Part shown: piece by piece, positions 33,545 to 44,952 of the stretch
Layout of the letters: each line of letters starts with the position of its first letter
Numbering within the stretch: position 1 is the stretch's first letter
Origin: Parasponia andersonii
Lineage: Eukaryota > Streptophyta > Magnoliopsida > Rosales > Cannabaceae
NCBI GenBank assembly: GCA_002914805.1
Contig: JXTB01000330.1
Location: 32,746 to 96,745, forward strand
Length of the DNA stretch: 64,000 bases
Direction: 5' to 3'
The notes under the pieces: generated by a model
Databases searched by the model: none
What the model saw: the letters and a program-made list of their open reading frames with translations, nothing else
What the model was told of the DNA's origin: nothing
Position numbers and translations under genes: made by a program

Positions 33545-34540
33545 TTTTTTTTGCATTTTGTTTGTTTCAGTTTCAGCCAAAAATATTTTTTGTGAACAAA
33601 AAGGTGCTAATAGAGATAAAAAGGTTTATAAAGAATTTAGATAATGTCTTTTCAATTTTTGTTACAAATTAGATTATTTAATTATTTTGAATTGTTGTTA
33701 TTTTGACATTGAAATCTCTAAGTCTTTAAATCTTGCTGATTTTTTTTGGATCAATTTTTAGCTGACCAACTTTGTTCTAATGATTTTTTGAAATCTAGTT
33801 GTGGAATATGTCCCATAAATAGAAAGAGCTACCTACTCTGAAATGTAAAAGCCGTCCTAGAGTAATTTGGGCCTTTGTATCACCAATATAGAGAAGATAA
33901 TTTATCACGAAAAATGGCTACCTCAGAGATAGTGTGAAAACTACTATCATGGTACTTAAAATAAAGGTAGTAAATAAAAAAAACTGCCTATTGTATAAAT
34001 AAAAAAAAAAGCTATGAATTTTGAGATTATTAAAAAAGATAAGTCAGTTGGTTTTTCATCCAGTTTATTCATCTTGATTTTATAAATAAAGAGATTTATT
34101 TGTTAAAATTTTAACAATTTATTATAATTTTATAATCTTTTTTCTTTCAAGAAAAAAATTGATACAATTTTCTTTTTTATCCTCTTTTTATTGAAATTAT
34201 ATCTAAAATTTATAGAAATATATTGGCTGAAATTGTGTTATTTTTTTGTGCGCCGTTTTTCTCTTTGTAAATATTTTAAAAAATGGGGCAAATTTATTTT
34301 TAGGAAAGTTTGCAATTTGATTTTTATCTTGTTGCAACATGTCAAAAACTTTTAAGTTTTATTCCACTCAATTAGTTTCTTGATTTTGTGTTTAGGAAAT
34401 CACCAAAAATTCTGATTTGAATTTTGAATTTCTTAATTTGATAGCTAATTAGTTCTATAAATATGGCTAGCTTAATTGAGATGGTTAATTTTAACCTATT
34501 TTTTTTTTTCACTCACGCTTACTCTATCTCTGCTTCTGCC
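33545..34540. other. post-pol AT-rich region of the Sirevirus half
   Basis: No open frame is seen. It corresponds to the spacer that separates pol from the env-like gene in Sireviruses. A GTTGCAAC-type motif (TTGTTGCAACATG) occurs near 34329. It ends at a CT-rich segment where gypsy A LTR homology begins. Confidence 0.45.
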
Positions 34541-36713
34541 AATTTGAACATTTTACCAATTTTCTGGATAAAATATTGTGGGGACTAATTTGCAAAAGTT
34601 TTGTTCAGAGAGACTAAATTGTAAATTTTGGGGGACTAAATTAGTAGAGATTTGAAATTTTGGGGACTTATGTGAAATTTTTGAAAAATTGCACAGCCCT
34701 ATAAGATTGGGCCACGTGCCCATCCTCTTTCTTCTCTCCCTCTCTCTTCTCTCTTTTCCCCCCCCCCCCGAATTCTCTCTCTTCTCTCTCCCTCTCAGCC
34801 GCACCTCCGCAGAACCGCTGCCAGCCACCGTCCGGGTAGCCCACCGACCGGCGTCGACTCACCGAGCTGCCACGAAGCTCCGCCGCTCCTCACCGCCGCT
34901 GCCTGTGTCACCGAGAAACGCCATAGAAGCCGATTTGACCCATTCGGTTTTTCTGTCACCGGCGACGATTCCGGCCACCTTTTGGCCTCAAACTGGTCCC
35001 GTTAGATTCGTATCGTCGCAAGGATCATCAAGGTATATATATCTCAACTCCATTTTGCTCAGATTGAAAGTTGCCATTTTTAGTTATTTCGAGTTTTTGG
35101 TTGTTGTTCTCGATCCGACCATTGGATTGTGTTTTTGATTGCATTTTTGGAATATACTCGGAAAATAGAGAAGTTTGATATATATATATATATTGTGTAG
35201 TTTGGTGATTGGCACAAAAATCGAGATCGGACGGTCGAGATTTTGTCTCGTTTTGCGTGCCACCGGTCCAGTGTGGACCCGGACCCGAACCCGAATTGGA
35301 CAAGTTATATGTCTAACCTAGCTATTTTGGGTGCTAGGAATTCAGTGAAGAGGTCTGTTTGTGGAATTGAAGCTCCGGTGAGAAAGTTGGTTTTTCACAC
35401 GAGGACGATCGAGGGCTTGGAATTGGTTCCCGACCCTCCGGGCGATCGTCAACGACACCTTGAAGAATCAATAGCGTGGTGTCACTATTCTATTGAGGTA
35501 GGAGTTTAGTTACCTTCGTTTTATACCGTTTTTGAGTTAAAACTTATTTTCTGCAGCATATAAGAACAAGCGTGTTTTTAATGATTTGAATTATATGTGA
35601 TGGAATCTGGTCATACGATATATACTGTACTGCTCTGAGAATTTGTTGTGTGTAGGTTATTTTGGGTATATCAAAAATAGGGCCGTTATGCTGCCCATTT
35701 TTCTATAAAACCCTATTATGTATGTTTTACTGAAAAACCAGAGTACAATAGTTTTTAGACTTCAGTTCTATATTGTACGTGTCATAGAATCATACATGAG
35801 CACCGTGTTAGCATCGTGGGTTTTACAGTATGGCGCTGCGTGCCCCACCGTCGGTGAAAGTCCGTAAACTTGCGCGAGGTCTTGTTACTTCTGATTACCT
35901 CCCCATTTGGCAGGTATAGGCAATTCGGTTGCCCCTCCAGGTTTGGTAGGCGACACATGGGTGTCCTCTCCGGGTATGGGCTTAGGTATCAGGCAGGCTG
36001 TTAGGTATACTTAGTACCATCATCCTGGGTTTCCACGGATGAGAGAATGTGAGCTCATGGGTATGGGTTAATTTGTGTCATGTGCATATGGAGTGATGGT
36101 TTTGATTACAGTGTTATATATATATTGGCTCCCGGTCTGGATTATATATATATACGTGTATGTATATTTTGGATTTGAACTAACCATGCAGGAGATTCCC
36201 ATCACTGAACTATTTTTCTCCGAGGTAACTATTTTCCTACTGCGCATTGTATGCTCACCCCTCTACCTTCCTCCAAAGGTGGTGTCCAGTGCGATCTTGG
36301 TGATCAAGAGGAGTAAGAGGTCATCCTTATTGCAGTTCGTCTCTTGGTAATGCTTGGAGTTTGTTATCGTAGTCTTTGGACTATTTGGATTGTGTGTTAG
36401 CATTGAACCAAGATTACTGCTTTCTATTTTGTCTGCAAACTTATGTATGCCATTCTGGTATTTGACTTTTTGGTGGATGATGATGATGTTGGGTTTTGTA
36501 ATTAATTTCATGTTTTTAAGTAATTGTTCAATTTATGTTTGGTGGTGTATACGAACTATGAGAGTGGTTCACGGGATGGGATTCTGATTATTTTATTTAA
36601 ATGGACTGTTTTTATAAAAACTAGAACTTTTGACACTTTTCAAATAAATTAAGGAATTTCACACCTTTGTGAAATTCTCCTTCTGCCACTAGCCCGGGTT
36701 TTGGGTCGTGATA
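34541..36713 (+). repeat. gypsy A solo LTR (~2.17 kb, slightly 5'-truncated)
   Basis: This is the longest uninterrupted copy of the gypsy A LTR in the window and the reference for the others. It starts inside the LTR (AATTTGAACATTTTACC) and ends GTGATA, equivalent to the GTGACA end of the 3' LTR. It contains a CT-rich leader (34735-34795), a GC-rich block (34795-35020), AAGGTATATATAT at 35034, and a second AT-rich block. No primer site or coding region follows, so it is a solo LTR. Confidence 0.75.
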
Positions 36714-37898
36714 CAAAGAGTATATATAGTAGAACCAAAATATTCGTATAAACTGGGGATATGATTTAAATGCACCTTCAAGCTTTTATATATATATATA
36801 TATATTCGCGCACACGCTTTAATGACCATATTGGTCCTTAATAGAAAAAGTCTTATTTTGTTGTTTTGGTAACTATTAAAAAGTCCCATTTTAATCACTT
36901 TTTATCATGAATTTCATGTTGCTGTTAGTAGAGAGAACACGTGAAACACATGTGCTCTTTGTTGTACTTATATTAAACGTAAAAGCATAGGCCAATTTTA
37001 TAAAATTTAAAGAAATTAACTTGATGAAGTAGTTTAAAAATAATTGGCTGAATAAAAATTAATTATGTATTGAACAAGAATAATTATTAAAACTTTTTAA
37101 AGTATTATATTTTGATAGAATTAATAATACGGAAGGATGAATACATCTCAAGTGATGTTTTTATTAAGAATTAAATAGCAAAAAAGACTAAAATGAAATA
37201 TCTTTAATAGTTTAGAGATGAAAAAATTTAAAGTTTAAGAACTAAAATAAAGCTTTTCTATAATTCAAGGACTAATAGAATTATTTATCCCAACATTGAA
37301 TTTTAGATTAGAATCAATGCAAAAGGCTAAATAGTTTGGAGAGACCATTGATCACTAAGAAATGTTACATTATTAGACTATTATCAATGTTATATTTTTC
37401 ACGAAAAATAAATTCTAAATTTAACACCAAATTTAAATTTTCACAATGCTATTTTTTAAATGCTCTCTTAATTTTTATGTTAATTCAACTTTTTAAGTTC
37501 AATTCTATTTAAAATTACCCTCCTAAATTTTCAAATTTATAGGTATACCCCTTAAAAATATCAAACTTATATATACACATGCATTCATAAGCCCTTTAAT
37601 TTTAAGATATAATTTGGGCCAAAAATCTAAAAGTTTATTTGGATACTTTCAGTAGCAATTTTGAAGACTTGTTTAACAGTTTTTTTTTTTCAGCTAGAAT
37701 AAATTGTCAATACCAACCACACCAAAGTACAACCTAACTTAATTTTCCTAATATTTATACTAACTTAACCTAAAAAGAAGTTTCCTAATATATATGCTAC
37801 CTTAACTCAAAAGCACGTAGCGTATTCATAAATTTAAAAATACAATGGAACTCTCCTTCAAAAATCAAAGGAAAACAAAAACAAAAAAACAAAACAAA
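36714..37898. other. AT-rich intergenic DNA
   Basis: No gene or terminal repeat is recognised. An AT run lies at 36787-36804. Confidence 0.5.
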
Positions 37899-38325
37899 AC
37901 AAAAACAAAAAAACATAAAAAAAACCTTGTAATGATCTTTAGACAAAGCTCATATTTCCTTTCCAAAAAAAAAGGACAAAACTCATATAACTAAAAATTT
38001 GTTTATGAATTCTTTTATACTTTTAATGTGTTTAAAAATTTTGCCTTATGCCTCCTCCTGGCTCTACCATGTAAATAAGTCAATTATAAGCTTTTAGCAA
38101 AAATATGACATAAACAAAAACAAAAAAACATAAAAAAAACCTTGTAATGATCTTTAGACAAAGCTCATATTTCCTTTCCAAAAAAAAAGGACAAAACTCA
38201 TATAACTAAAAATTTGTTTATGAATTCTTTTATACTTTTAATGTGTTTAAAAATTTTGCCTTATGCCTCCTCCTGGCTCTACCATGTAAATAAGTCAATT
38301 ATAAGCTTTTAGCAAAAATATGACA
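37899..38325. repeat. tandem duplication, two ~212-bp copies at 215-bp spacing
   Basis: Copy 1 (37899-38110) and copy 2 (38114-38325) both run from ACAAAAACAAAAAAACATAA to TTTTAGCAAAAATATGACA. I read them as identical base for base, including the A-runs. Surrounding DNA is much more diverged, so this duplication is recent or an assembly artefact. Confidence 0.9.
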
Positions 38326-38609
38326 TTATATTTTATTTGTGTTCAATAATTAATTAATGTGTTAATTATAGTATTAACAAATTAATTTAGCACATTATTA
38401 GAGATGCTCTCACTTACCATGTACACATTTTACTTTTGTACGTAAAAGTGAGAAAAACAAAAGTTTTGTCATGAATAAGATTATTAAAAATATCCACGTT
38501 TTCTTTTCTTTTGTATATAATGAATGGTGTAATTTACATTTAATATATAGCTAATAAATTTAGGTGAAGTGTTCTAACCTGTTTCTGTGTTGCATGTCTG
38601 ATTTCATAG

Positions 38610-38759
38610 ATTTGGCATTTGAGATAATTCACTGGTACGATGGACTTGTTAATATTGTCGATAAAAAAGGTAATTCCCCTCTTGATCTTTTGGCAAAAAA
38701 GTCTGTTGCCTTCAAAAGCGGGAGCCACTTTCGAGGACTAGACAAAATCATTTATAATT
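38610..38759 (+). CDS. ankyrin-repeat/PGG-type gene, internal exon
   Basis: This 150-bp exon is bounded by a pyrimidine-rich acceptor (TTTCATAG, AG at 38608-38609) and a strong donor GTAAGT at 38760. In the phase that fits both ends it encodes LAFEIIHWYDGLVNIVDKKG, then SPLDLLAKKSVAFKSGSHF and KIIYN. This matches the ankyrin segment just before the linker of plant ITN1-like/ACD6-like ankyrin proteins (typically GNTPLHLLA, FKSGSHL, IIYHC). The family acts at membranes in signalling and defence. No upstream ankyrin exons were found in the window, so the gene may be fragmentary. Confidence 0.6.
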
Positions 38760-39078
38760 GTAAGTATATGTTGTACACTGTCGACTATACCGTTATGAAT
38801 TACTCATCAGAAAAAAGAATATTTTGTTATGTGTTGACCAAATTAAGAAAAAATAATTTATGTAATTTTTTTTGCTGAAGATGTTATAGGTTAATTTATT
38901 TGATTTATTTTTGTATACATTTTTTTAGGGAATTTATGTATATATTATTTCACTTGTTTCCTTGGACGAAAATTGTTACTTTTATTAGCCAAATAATTAT
39001 AACAAAAACTAATGACATAACTATCTCAAAAAAAAAGATAATAATAAGCATAATAAGAGAAAGAATATGGAACCTAAA

Positions 39079-39139
39079 AGAACAACAACAACAACAACAG
39101 CAACAACAACAATAATACTACTAATACTACTACTACTAC

Positions 39140-39177
<38 letters not shown>

Positions 39178-39178
39178 G
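39079..39178. repeat. compound trinucleotide microsatellite (CAA)n(TAC)n(TAA)n
   Basis: Three successive trinucleotide arrays abut one another. The poly-Gln frame over the CAA part is not a gene. Confidence 0.9.
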
Positions 39179-39436
39179 GAACAAAATAACATTGCCACCT
39201 CAAATTTATGGCAACAAGGACAAAAAGAATTGCAATAATATTGTCTGGGTCGAAATCTTAATTAATTAAAAAATCAATGAAATTTTCATTACTAATTATC
39301 TCCGTTATTCTTTTAACTTAAAAAATAAGTGTCATTTTAATAGAAAACTAAACAAAATAAAATGAGAGCTTAGTGAAATTACCAAAATATAATTAAAAAG
39401 AGGAGATGTTTGAGTTTTTTTTTTCTAATTTCAGGG

Positions 39437-39437
39437 G

Positions 39438-39473
<36 letters not shown>

Positions 39474-39495
39474 GTTATTATTATTATTATTATAA
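39437..39495. repeat. (AAT)n-(ATT)n palindromic microsatellite
   Basis: An AAT array runs into an ATT array, forming an inverted repeat of about 15-25 bp arms that could extrude as a hairpin. Confidence 0.85.
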
Positions 39496-40016
39496 ATACC
39501 ACGAAAAATATCACATATGTGATCGAAATCTTATAATGTTATCATTGTTATGTCACTTAAGTCCCCAACATTAAATTCTCATGTTTTACCGAGAGTTTTT
39601 CCAATTAAAAATACTCATACACGAGTACCGCAAACAATGTTAAGGGTGGTTAGAAGGTTAAAAAGAAAAAGAAAACAAAAAAGAAAGAAAAGTTACCCCT
39701 TTTTGAAATCAAAAGCAAAAAAACTCATAAATAAAAGTTAAAAACAAGAACCCCCGTAGAGAAAAGAGAATCCATGTCATCATTTGAAAATTTCACAGCA
39801 CCGAAATTTTTTAACAGGAAAAATTCATACACAACCATTAGCTGTGTCGTATTCATATCCTAAAGCGAAATCATGTCTCCCATACTGAATAATTAAAAAA
39901 GAGGACTCTAAGAGGTACAAAAATTTAAATAAATAGGCTATTTAAAAAAATAAATAAATAGGGGCTCCTAATTCATGGATGGTTGAAAGATAATTGGGAA
40001 TCTCATATATGATATT

Positions 40017-40452
40017 TGTTAAAAATAAACTCGTTTATGCCTATAAGAAGTATTCTAGGCATGTCAATACGAGGCTCAATAAGTTGAGTTAGCTTAAGTG
40101 CAAAACTCATAAAGAAAGAAGTCCAAGTCGAAATTGAAGAAGTCTTCCTCTTAGAACCTTCTAGTATTAGCTAGATATTAGTTTTTGTATGTGAATTATT
40201 TGATTATTTAGATTATTATTAGAAGTGTGTAGAAGAAAATATGTGTGTCTTAAGGAGTTTTATAATTGTTTATTTGTATGGTTCTCATTATTTCTCATGT
40301 AGTATAAATACCCCTCTCCATTTGAGTTCTAAGCATCAAGTAAGAAGCAAACCTTTTAAGAGTGAAGAGAAGAGAGAAAGAAGCATAGCTTCTAGTGAGT
40401 GAGTAAGCTTGAAGAGTGAAGTTGAGTAATAAAGCTTGTTTTATTTCTAACA
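40017..40452 (+). repeat. copia 5' LTR
   Basis: It begins TGTTAAAAATAAAC and ends TTCTAACA. A probable TATA region GTATAAATACCCC lies at about 40301-40313. The purine-rich AAGAGTGAAGAGAAGAGAGAAAG is downstream (quoted here as purine-rich GAAGAGAAGAGAGAAAG). It matches the 3' LTR throughout. Confidence 0.85.
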
Positions 40453-40455
40453 AAG

Positions 40456-40470
40456 TAGTATCAGAGTGAG
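40456..40470 (+). other. copia primer-binding site (initiator Met tRNA type)
   Basis: AGTATCAGAGTGAG lies 3-4 bases after the LTR end and matches the plant initiator Met-tRNA primer sequence over GTATCAGAG. Confidence 0.75.
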
Positions 40471-41029
40471 ATTGTAAGTTCTCATGAAATTCAAAGTATT
40501 CTCTGTAATTACAACTTTGACTGATCTTCTACATCAGAAAAGAATTCTTGAGATTGCGAGTATTATCTATTTATTTCAGATATACTACTATTATAAATCA
40601 AATCGAAGAGCTCGACGAAACGAAAACGCTGCCACAAAAATCAACCCAATCAGAGTTCGAACGAGTCTAAACGAGTTATCAGAAGTTTGCTGTCGTAACT
40701 GAGTCAACTCACCGAGTTAGCCGAGTTAGAGCCGTTTGACCAAGCCGTCATAGCCATTGACCGAGCTATTAGAGCAGTTGACCAAGCCGTTAGAGCCATT
40801 GGACTGCGCCGTTGACTACGCTGTCGGAGCCGTTGACTGCGTCGTTGACCGAGTATTGACTTTGACTGTTGAATTTAACCAAGTCGATATACAAGTCAAT
40901 CTTAAGATTTTTTAACGTTCCGAATCTATCCATGTAGTCGAAATTTCCAAAAGCTCACTCTGTAAAGAGTTATAGCTACCGGTAGTTTAACATCTCTTTA
41001 AGTTCTACCACTTCAAGGTAGCAACTTTG

Positions 41030-41905
41030 ATGATTGAACTATCAAAATAAAAGTCCTCTTTGGAGCACATGATGTTTGGGAAGTAGTAGAAAAAGACTAC
41101 GAAGAGCCAAGAGATGAGACAACATTATCCTCAACACAGAAGGATAGTTTAAAAGATTCAAGAAAGAGAGACAAAAAAACTCTCTTCCTCATCTACCAAG
41201 CCTTAGATGACGACGGGTTTGAGAAAATCTCAAGTACAACCTCCGCTAAGGAAGCATTGGAGAAACTTCAAATTTCATATAAGGGAGAAGAAAAGGCTAA
41301 AAGGTCTGTCTTCAAACTCTAAGATGAGAGTTTGCTTTACTATACATGATCGAGACTGAGTCAGTTTCTGACTACTTTTCAAAATTTTAGCTAATTCAAA
41401 TCAAATGAAGTGAAATAGTGAAAAACTTGAAAATGTTACGATCATGGAAAAGATTCTTTGCGCGTTAGATCCAAAGTTTGAGAATATTGTTAGTATAATC
41501 GAAGAAACTAAAGATTTGGAAGCCATGACGATAGAACAACTCGTGGATTCTTTACAAGCTCATGAGGAAAGAAAAAGAAGAAGCCAAATTTTAAGGAGCA
41601 GCTTCTCAAGACATAACTTACAAAGAAAGAAGATGGCTAATGTAGCGAAAGAAGTCAACGTAGTCGTGGTAGAGGTCAAGCTCGAAGACAAGGACGTGGT
41701 ATAAGTCGAGGTTGTGAACGAGGTTAGAATTCCAACAACAACTATAATTATCATATCAGCAATTTCGATAGAGGTAGTAATTTCGATAGAGGAGAAAGAT
41801 CTACAAGAGGTATAGAGGTCGAATGAACTCAAGGCCTGAGAAATCTCAAGTTGAATGTTTCAATTATCATAAGTTTGGCCATTATGCTAGAGAGTGTAGA
41901 GCACC
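41030..41905 (+). pseudogene. copia gag
   Basis: The longest open stretch is 41444-41704 (EKILCALDPKFENIVSIIEE, TKDLEAMTIEQLVDSLQAHE), typical of UBN2-type gag. Upstream codons back to ~41030 continue the family with frameshifts and stops. The zinc knuckle at 41856-41898 reads CFNYHKFGHYAREC: the second Cys is replaced by Tyr, so metal binding would be lost. Confidence 0.75.
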
Positions 41906-41966
41906 CAATAGCAAAATTGAATAGAAAGTCAATTACATTGAAGAGAAAAGAAAAGAAAATGACACC

Positions 41967-44945
41967 ATGCTTCTAGCATATAACGACAAGAACGGAGGAC
42001 AAGATAACACATGGTATCTTGACACCGGTGCTAGCAATCATATGTGTGGACATCGATCAATGTTCGTGGAGCTTGATGAATCAATTAGTAGAAGTGTTTT
42101 TTTCGGTGATGATTCAAAAATAGTGGTAAAAGGAAAAGGTAAAATTCTTATTCGCTTGAAAAATGGGAGGCATCAATTTATTTTAAATATTTATTATATA
42201 CCCACAATGAAAATAAATATATTGAGTTTGGAACAACTCTTAGAGAAAGACTATGATATTCACTTGAAGTATTATAGTCTTTCTATAAGAGATAACAACA
42301 TGAACTTGATTACCAAGATGCCTATATCAAAAAATAGAATGTTCTTATTGAACATTCAAAATTATATGACAAAATGTCTCAAAGCATGCTACAAGGATTC
42401 ATCATGGCTATGGCATTTGAGATTCGGGCATCTCAACTTTGGAGGACTAGAGCTATTATCCAAGAAAGAAATGATGAGAGGCTTGCCATGCATCAATCAT
42501 CTTGATTAGCTTTGTGAAGGATGTTTATTCGGGAAGCAATTCAGGAAAAAATTTCCAAAAGAGTCGAATTTAAGAGCCCAAAAGCCACTAGAGCTTGTGC
42601 ATATAAATGTGTGCGGTCCTATCAAACCAAGTTCTTTTGGTAAGAGCAATTACTTTTTTCTCTTTGTTAATGATTTCTCAAAGCCATGAGATATGATAGA
42701 GAAGGAGAATTCACTTCAAAAGATTTCCAAGAATTCTGTGAAGCAAATGGAATTCGACGATCTTTAACCGTTCTAAGATCCACTCAACAGGATGGTGTGG
42801 CAGAAAGAAAGAACCAGACCATCCTCAATATAGCTCGAAGTATACTAAAAAGTAAGAGATTACCCAAAGAGTTATGGACAGAAGCAATTGCACGTGTAGC
42901 TTACTAGTCCAATCGATTTCCAATAAGAAATGTGTGGAGAAAGACACCACAAGACGCATGGAGCAGAAGGAAGCCTGGGATCTCTCACTTGAGAGTCTTT
43001 GGAAGCATAGCCTATATGTATGTGCCAGATGAATGTAGAACCATGCTTCATGTTAAAAACGAGAAGTTCATTTTCATTAGCTGCGACACTAACTCCAAAA
43101 GATATAAGTTATACAATCCTAACGATGGAAAAATAATCATCAGCTGAGATGTAATATTCGACGAAGAAGGTGAATGGGACTTTGTCTCTCAAACAAATGA
43201 CTACTATTTCTTTCCACAATTTGAAGATGTAGAAACACTAGAAGAGCAAGTAAGAGAAGTCCATCAAGAGGCTATTACTCCACCTTCCTCACTAACATGA
43301 TCCATTCATGAAGATTCACCTCTATCTTTCTTAATTAAGAGGCATGAAAAACGTACAAGAAGTCTTGAAGATCTATATAAGATGATCGATAGACTCAAAA
43401 ACTTCACTCTATTTTGTCCGGTCAACTTCTAAAAGGTTGTACAAGATGAAAAACGGAGGAATGCGATGGATAAAGAAGTCAAAGCTATTGAGAATAATGA
43501 CACTTGGGAACTATCCACTCTTCCTAATGGTAATAAAGCTATCAGTGTAAAATGGGTGTACAAAGTGAAGAAGAATGCTAATGGAGAAGTACAAAGATAC
43601 AAAGTAAGGCCAGTCATGAAAGACTATAGTCAAAGAGCCGGTGTTGACTATGACAAAGTATTCGCTCTTGTTGCATAATTGGAAAATATAAGACTAATTA
43701 TTTCTCTTACTGCTCAGAAAAAATGGAAGATTTTTCATATGGATGTAAATTCTGTATTTCTGAATGGAGTTCTTGAAAAAGAAATTTATATTGAACAACC
43801 ATTAGGTTATGAGCTGAAAGGGTATAAAGATAAGGTTTTGAAACTGAAGAAGGCTATTTATAGACTAAAGTAAGTACTAAGAGCATGGAACAACCGAATT
43901 GACAAATATTTCCAAGAGAATGGATTCATTAAGTGCCCTTATGAACATGCTCTCTATGTTAAGACTAAAGATAGAGACATTCTGGTCGTATGCTTATACG
44001 TGGATGATCTCATATTCACTAGAAATAATCCAAGGATGTTTGATGAATTCAAGAGAGTAATGACACATGAGTTTGAAATGATAGACATCGGACTTATGGC
44101 GTACTACCTCGGCATAGAAGTCAAGCAAAAAGAAGAAGGCATCTTTTTCTCTCAAGAAAGCTATAAAGAGGAGATCCTGAAGAAGTTTAATATAGATGAT
44201 TGTAAGCCAATAAGTACACATCAGTAGAGTGCGGAATAAAATTTTTCAAAGATGATGAAGCAGAAAAGGTAGATCTAACACTCTTCAAGAACCTTGTAGG
44301 ATGCCTTCGGTACCTGACATGTACAAGGCCCGACATTCTCTATGCAACTAGACTAGTGAGTCGTTACATGGAAACTCCAATAACTACTCACTTCAAAGCT
44401 GCAAAGAGAATTCTCTGTCACCTAAAAGGCACAATCAATCTTGGTTTATTCTATTCAGTTTCTAATGATTACAAACTTGTTGATACAATGATAGTGATTG
44501 GGATAGAGATACTGATGATCGAAAAAGCACAACTAGTTTTGTATTTTTCATGGGAGAAACTGCCTTCACCTGGGTATCCAAAAAACAACTGATTGTCACT
44601 CTTTCAACATGCGAAGCTGAGTACGTAGTTGCTACATTATGCATTAATCATGCAGTCTAGCTTAGAAGGTTGTTGAAAGAGTTAAATATGCCTCAAAAGG
44701 AACCAACAGAGATTTGTATCAACAATAAGTCAGCAATAGCTTTGGCTAAAAATCCAGTCTTTTATGACTGAAGCAAGCATATCGACACTCGCTATCATTA
44801 CATAAGAGAATGTATTGCAAACAAAGAAGTACAATTAGAACATGTGATATTATATTATCAGATTGCTGATATTTTCACCAAGCCACTCAAGTTTAAAGAC
44901 TTCGCAAGATTAAAAAACTTATTTGGTACTATAAAACAAGTTTAA
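41967..44945 (+). pseudogene. copia pol (protease, integrase, RT, RNase H)
   Basis: Protease: WYLDTGASNHMCG, Asp-Thr-Gly at 42021-42029 intact. Pre-integrase: LWHLRFGHLNFGGLELLSKK. Integrase lacks a block: VNDFSKP is followed at 42688 by RYDREGEFTSKDFQEF, so ~40 residues between two conserved parts are deleted. RT: KWVYKVKKNANGEVQRYK, then FHMDVNSVFLNGVLEKEIYI. Tyr-Val-Asp-Asp at 43997-44008 is intact. RNase H: STCEAEYVVATLC, ICINNKSAIALAKNPVFYD, DIFTKPLKFKDF. Stops at 42507, 42904, 43144, 43677, 43871, 44225 and others are mostly one transition away from CAA, CGA or TGG. Confidence 0.85.
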
Positions 44946-44952
44946 GAGGGAT

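Larger units (their letters stand above)
27721..34540 (+). mobile_element. 5' half of a Sirevirus-type Ty1-copia element
   Basis: The order is 5' LTR, primer site, gag, protease, (integrase core deleted), reverse transcriptase, RNase H, then ~1 kb of AT-rich post-pol sequence ending in a CT-rich stretch at 34510-34540. The env-like gene, polypurine tracts and 3' LTR are missing. Those parts are exactly what the fragment at 15438-18755 contains. The right edge is abutted by a 5'-truncated gypsy A LTR. All frames are decayed by stops. Confidence 0.75.
38880..40016. other. AT-rich intron or intergenic DNA rich in trinucleotide microsatellites
   Basis: It contains a compound array CAA/TAC/TAA at 39079-39178 and a head-to-head AAT/ATT array at 39437-39495 that can fold on itself. 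No reliable coding sequence. In the ankyrin gene model it is intron. Confidence 0.6.

Noticed and set aside
34689..35138. 149-codon ORF in the gypsy A LTR as an independent host gene
   Set aside because: The sequence recurs in other gypsy A LTR copies, so it is part of the LTR. It is reported only as an unusual LTR feature.
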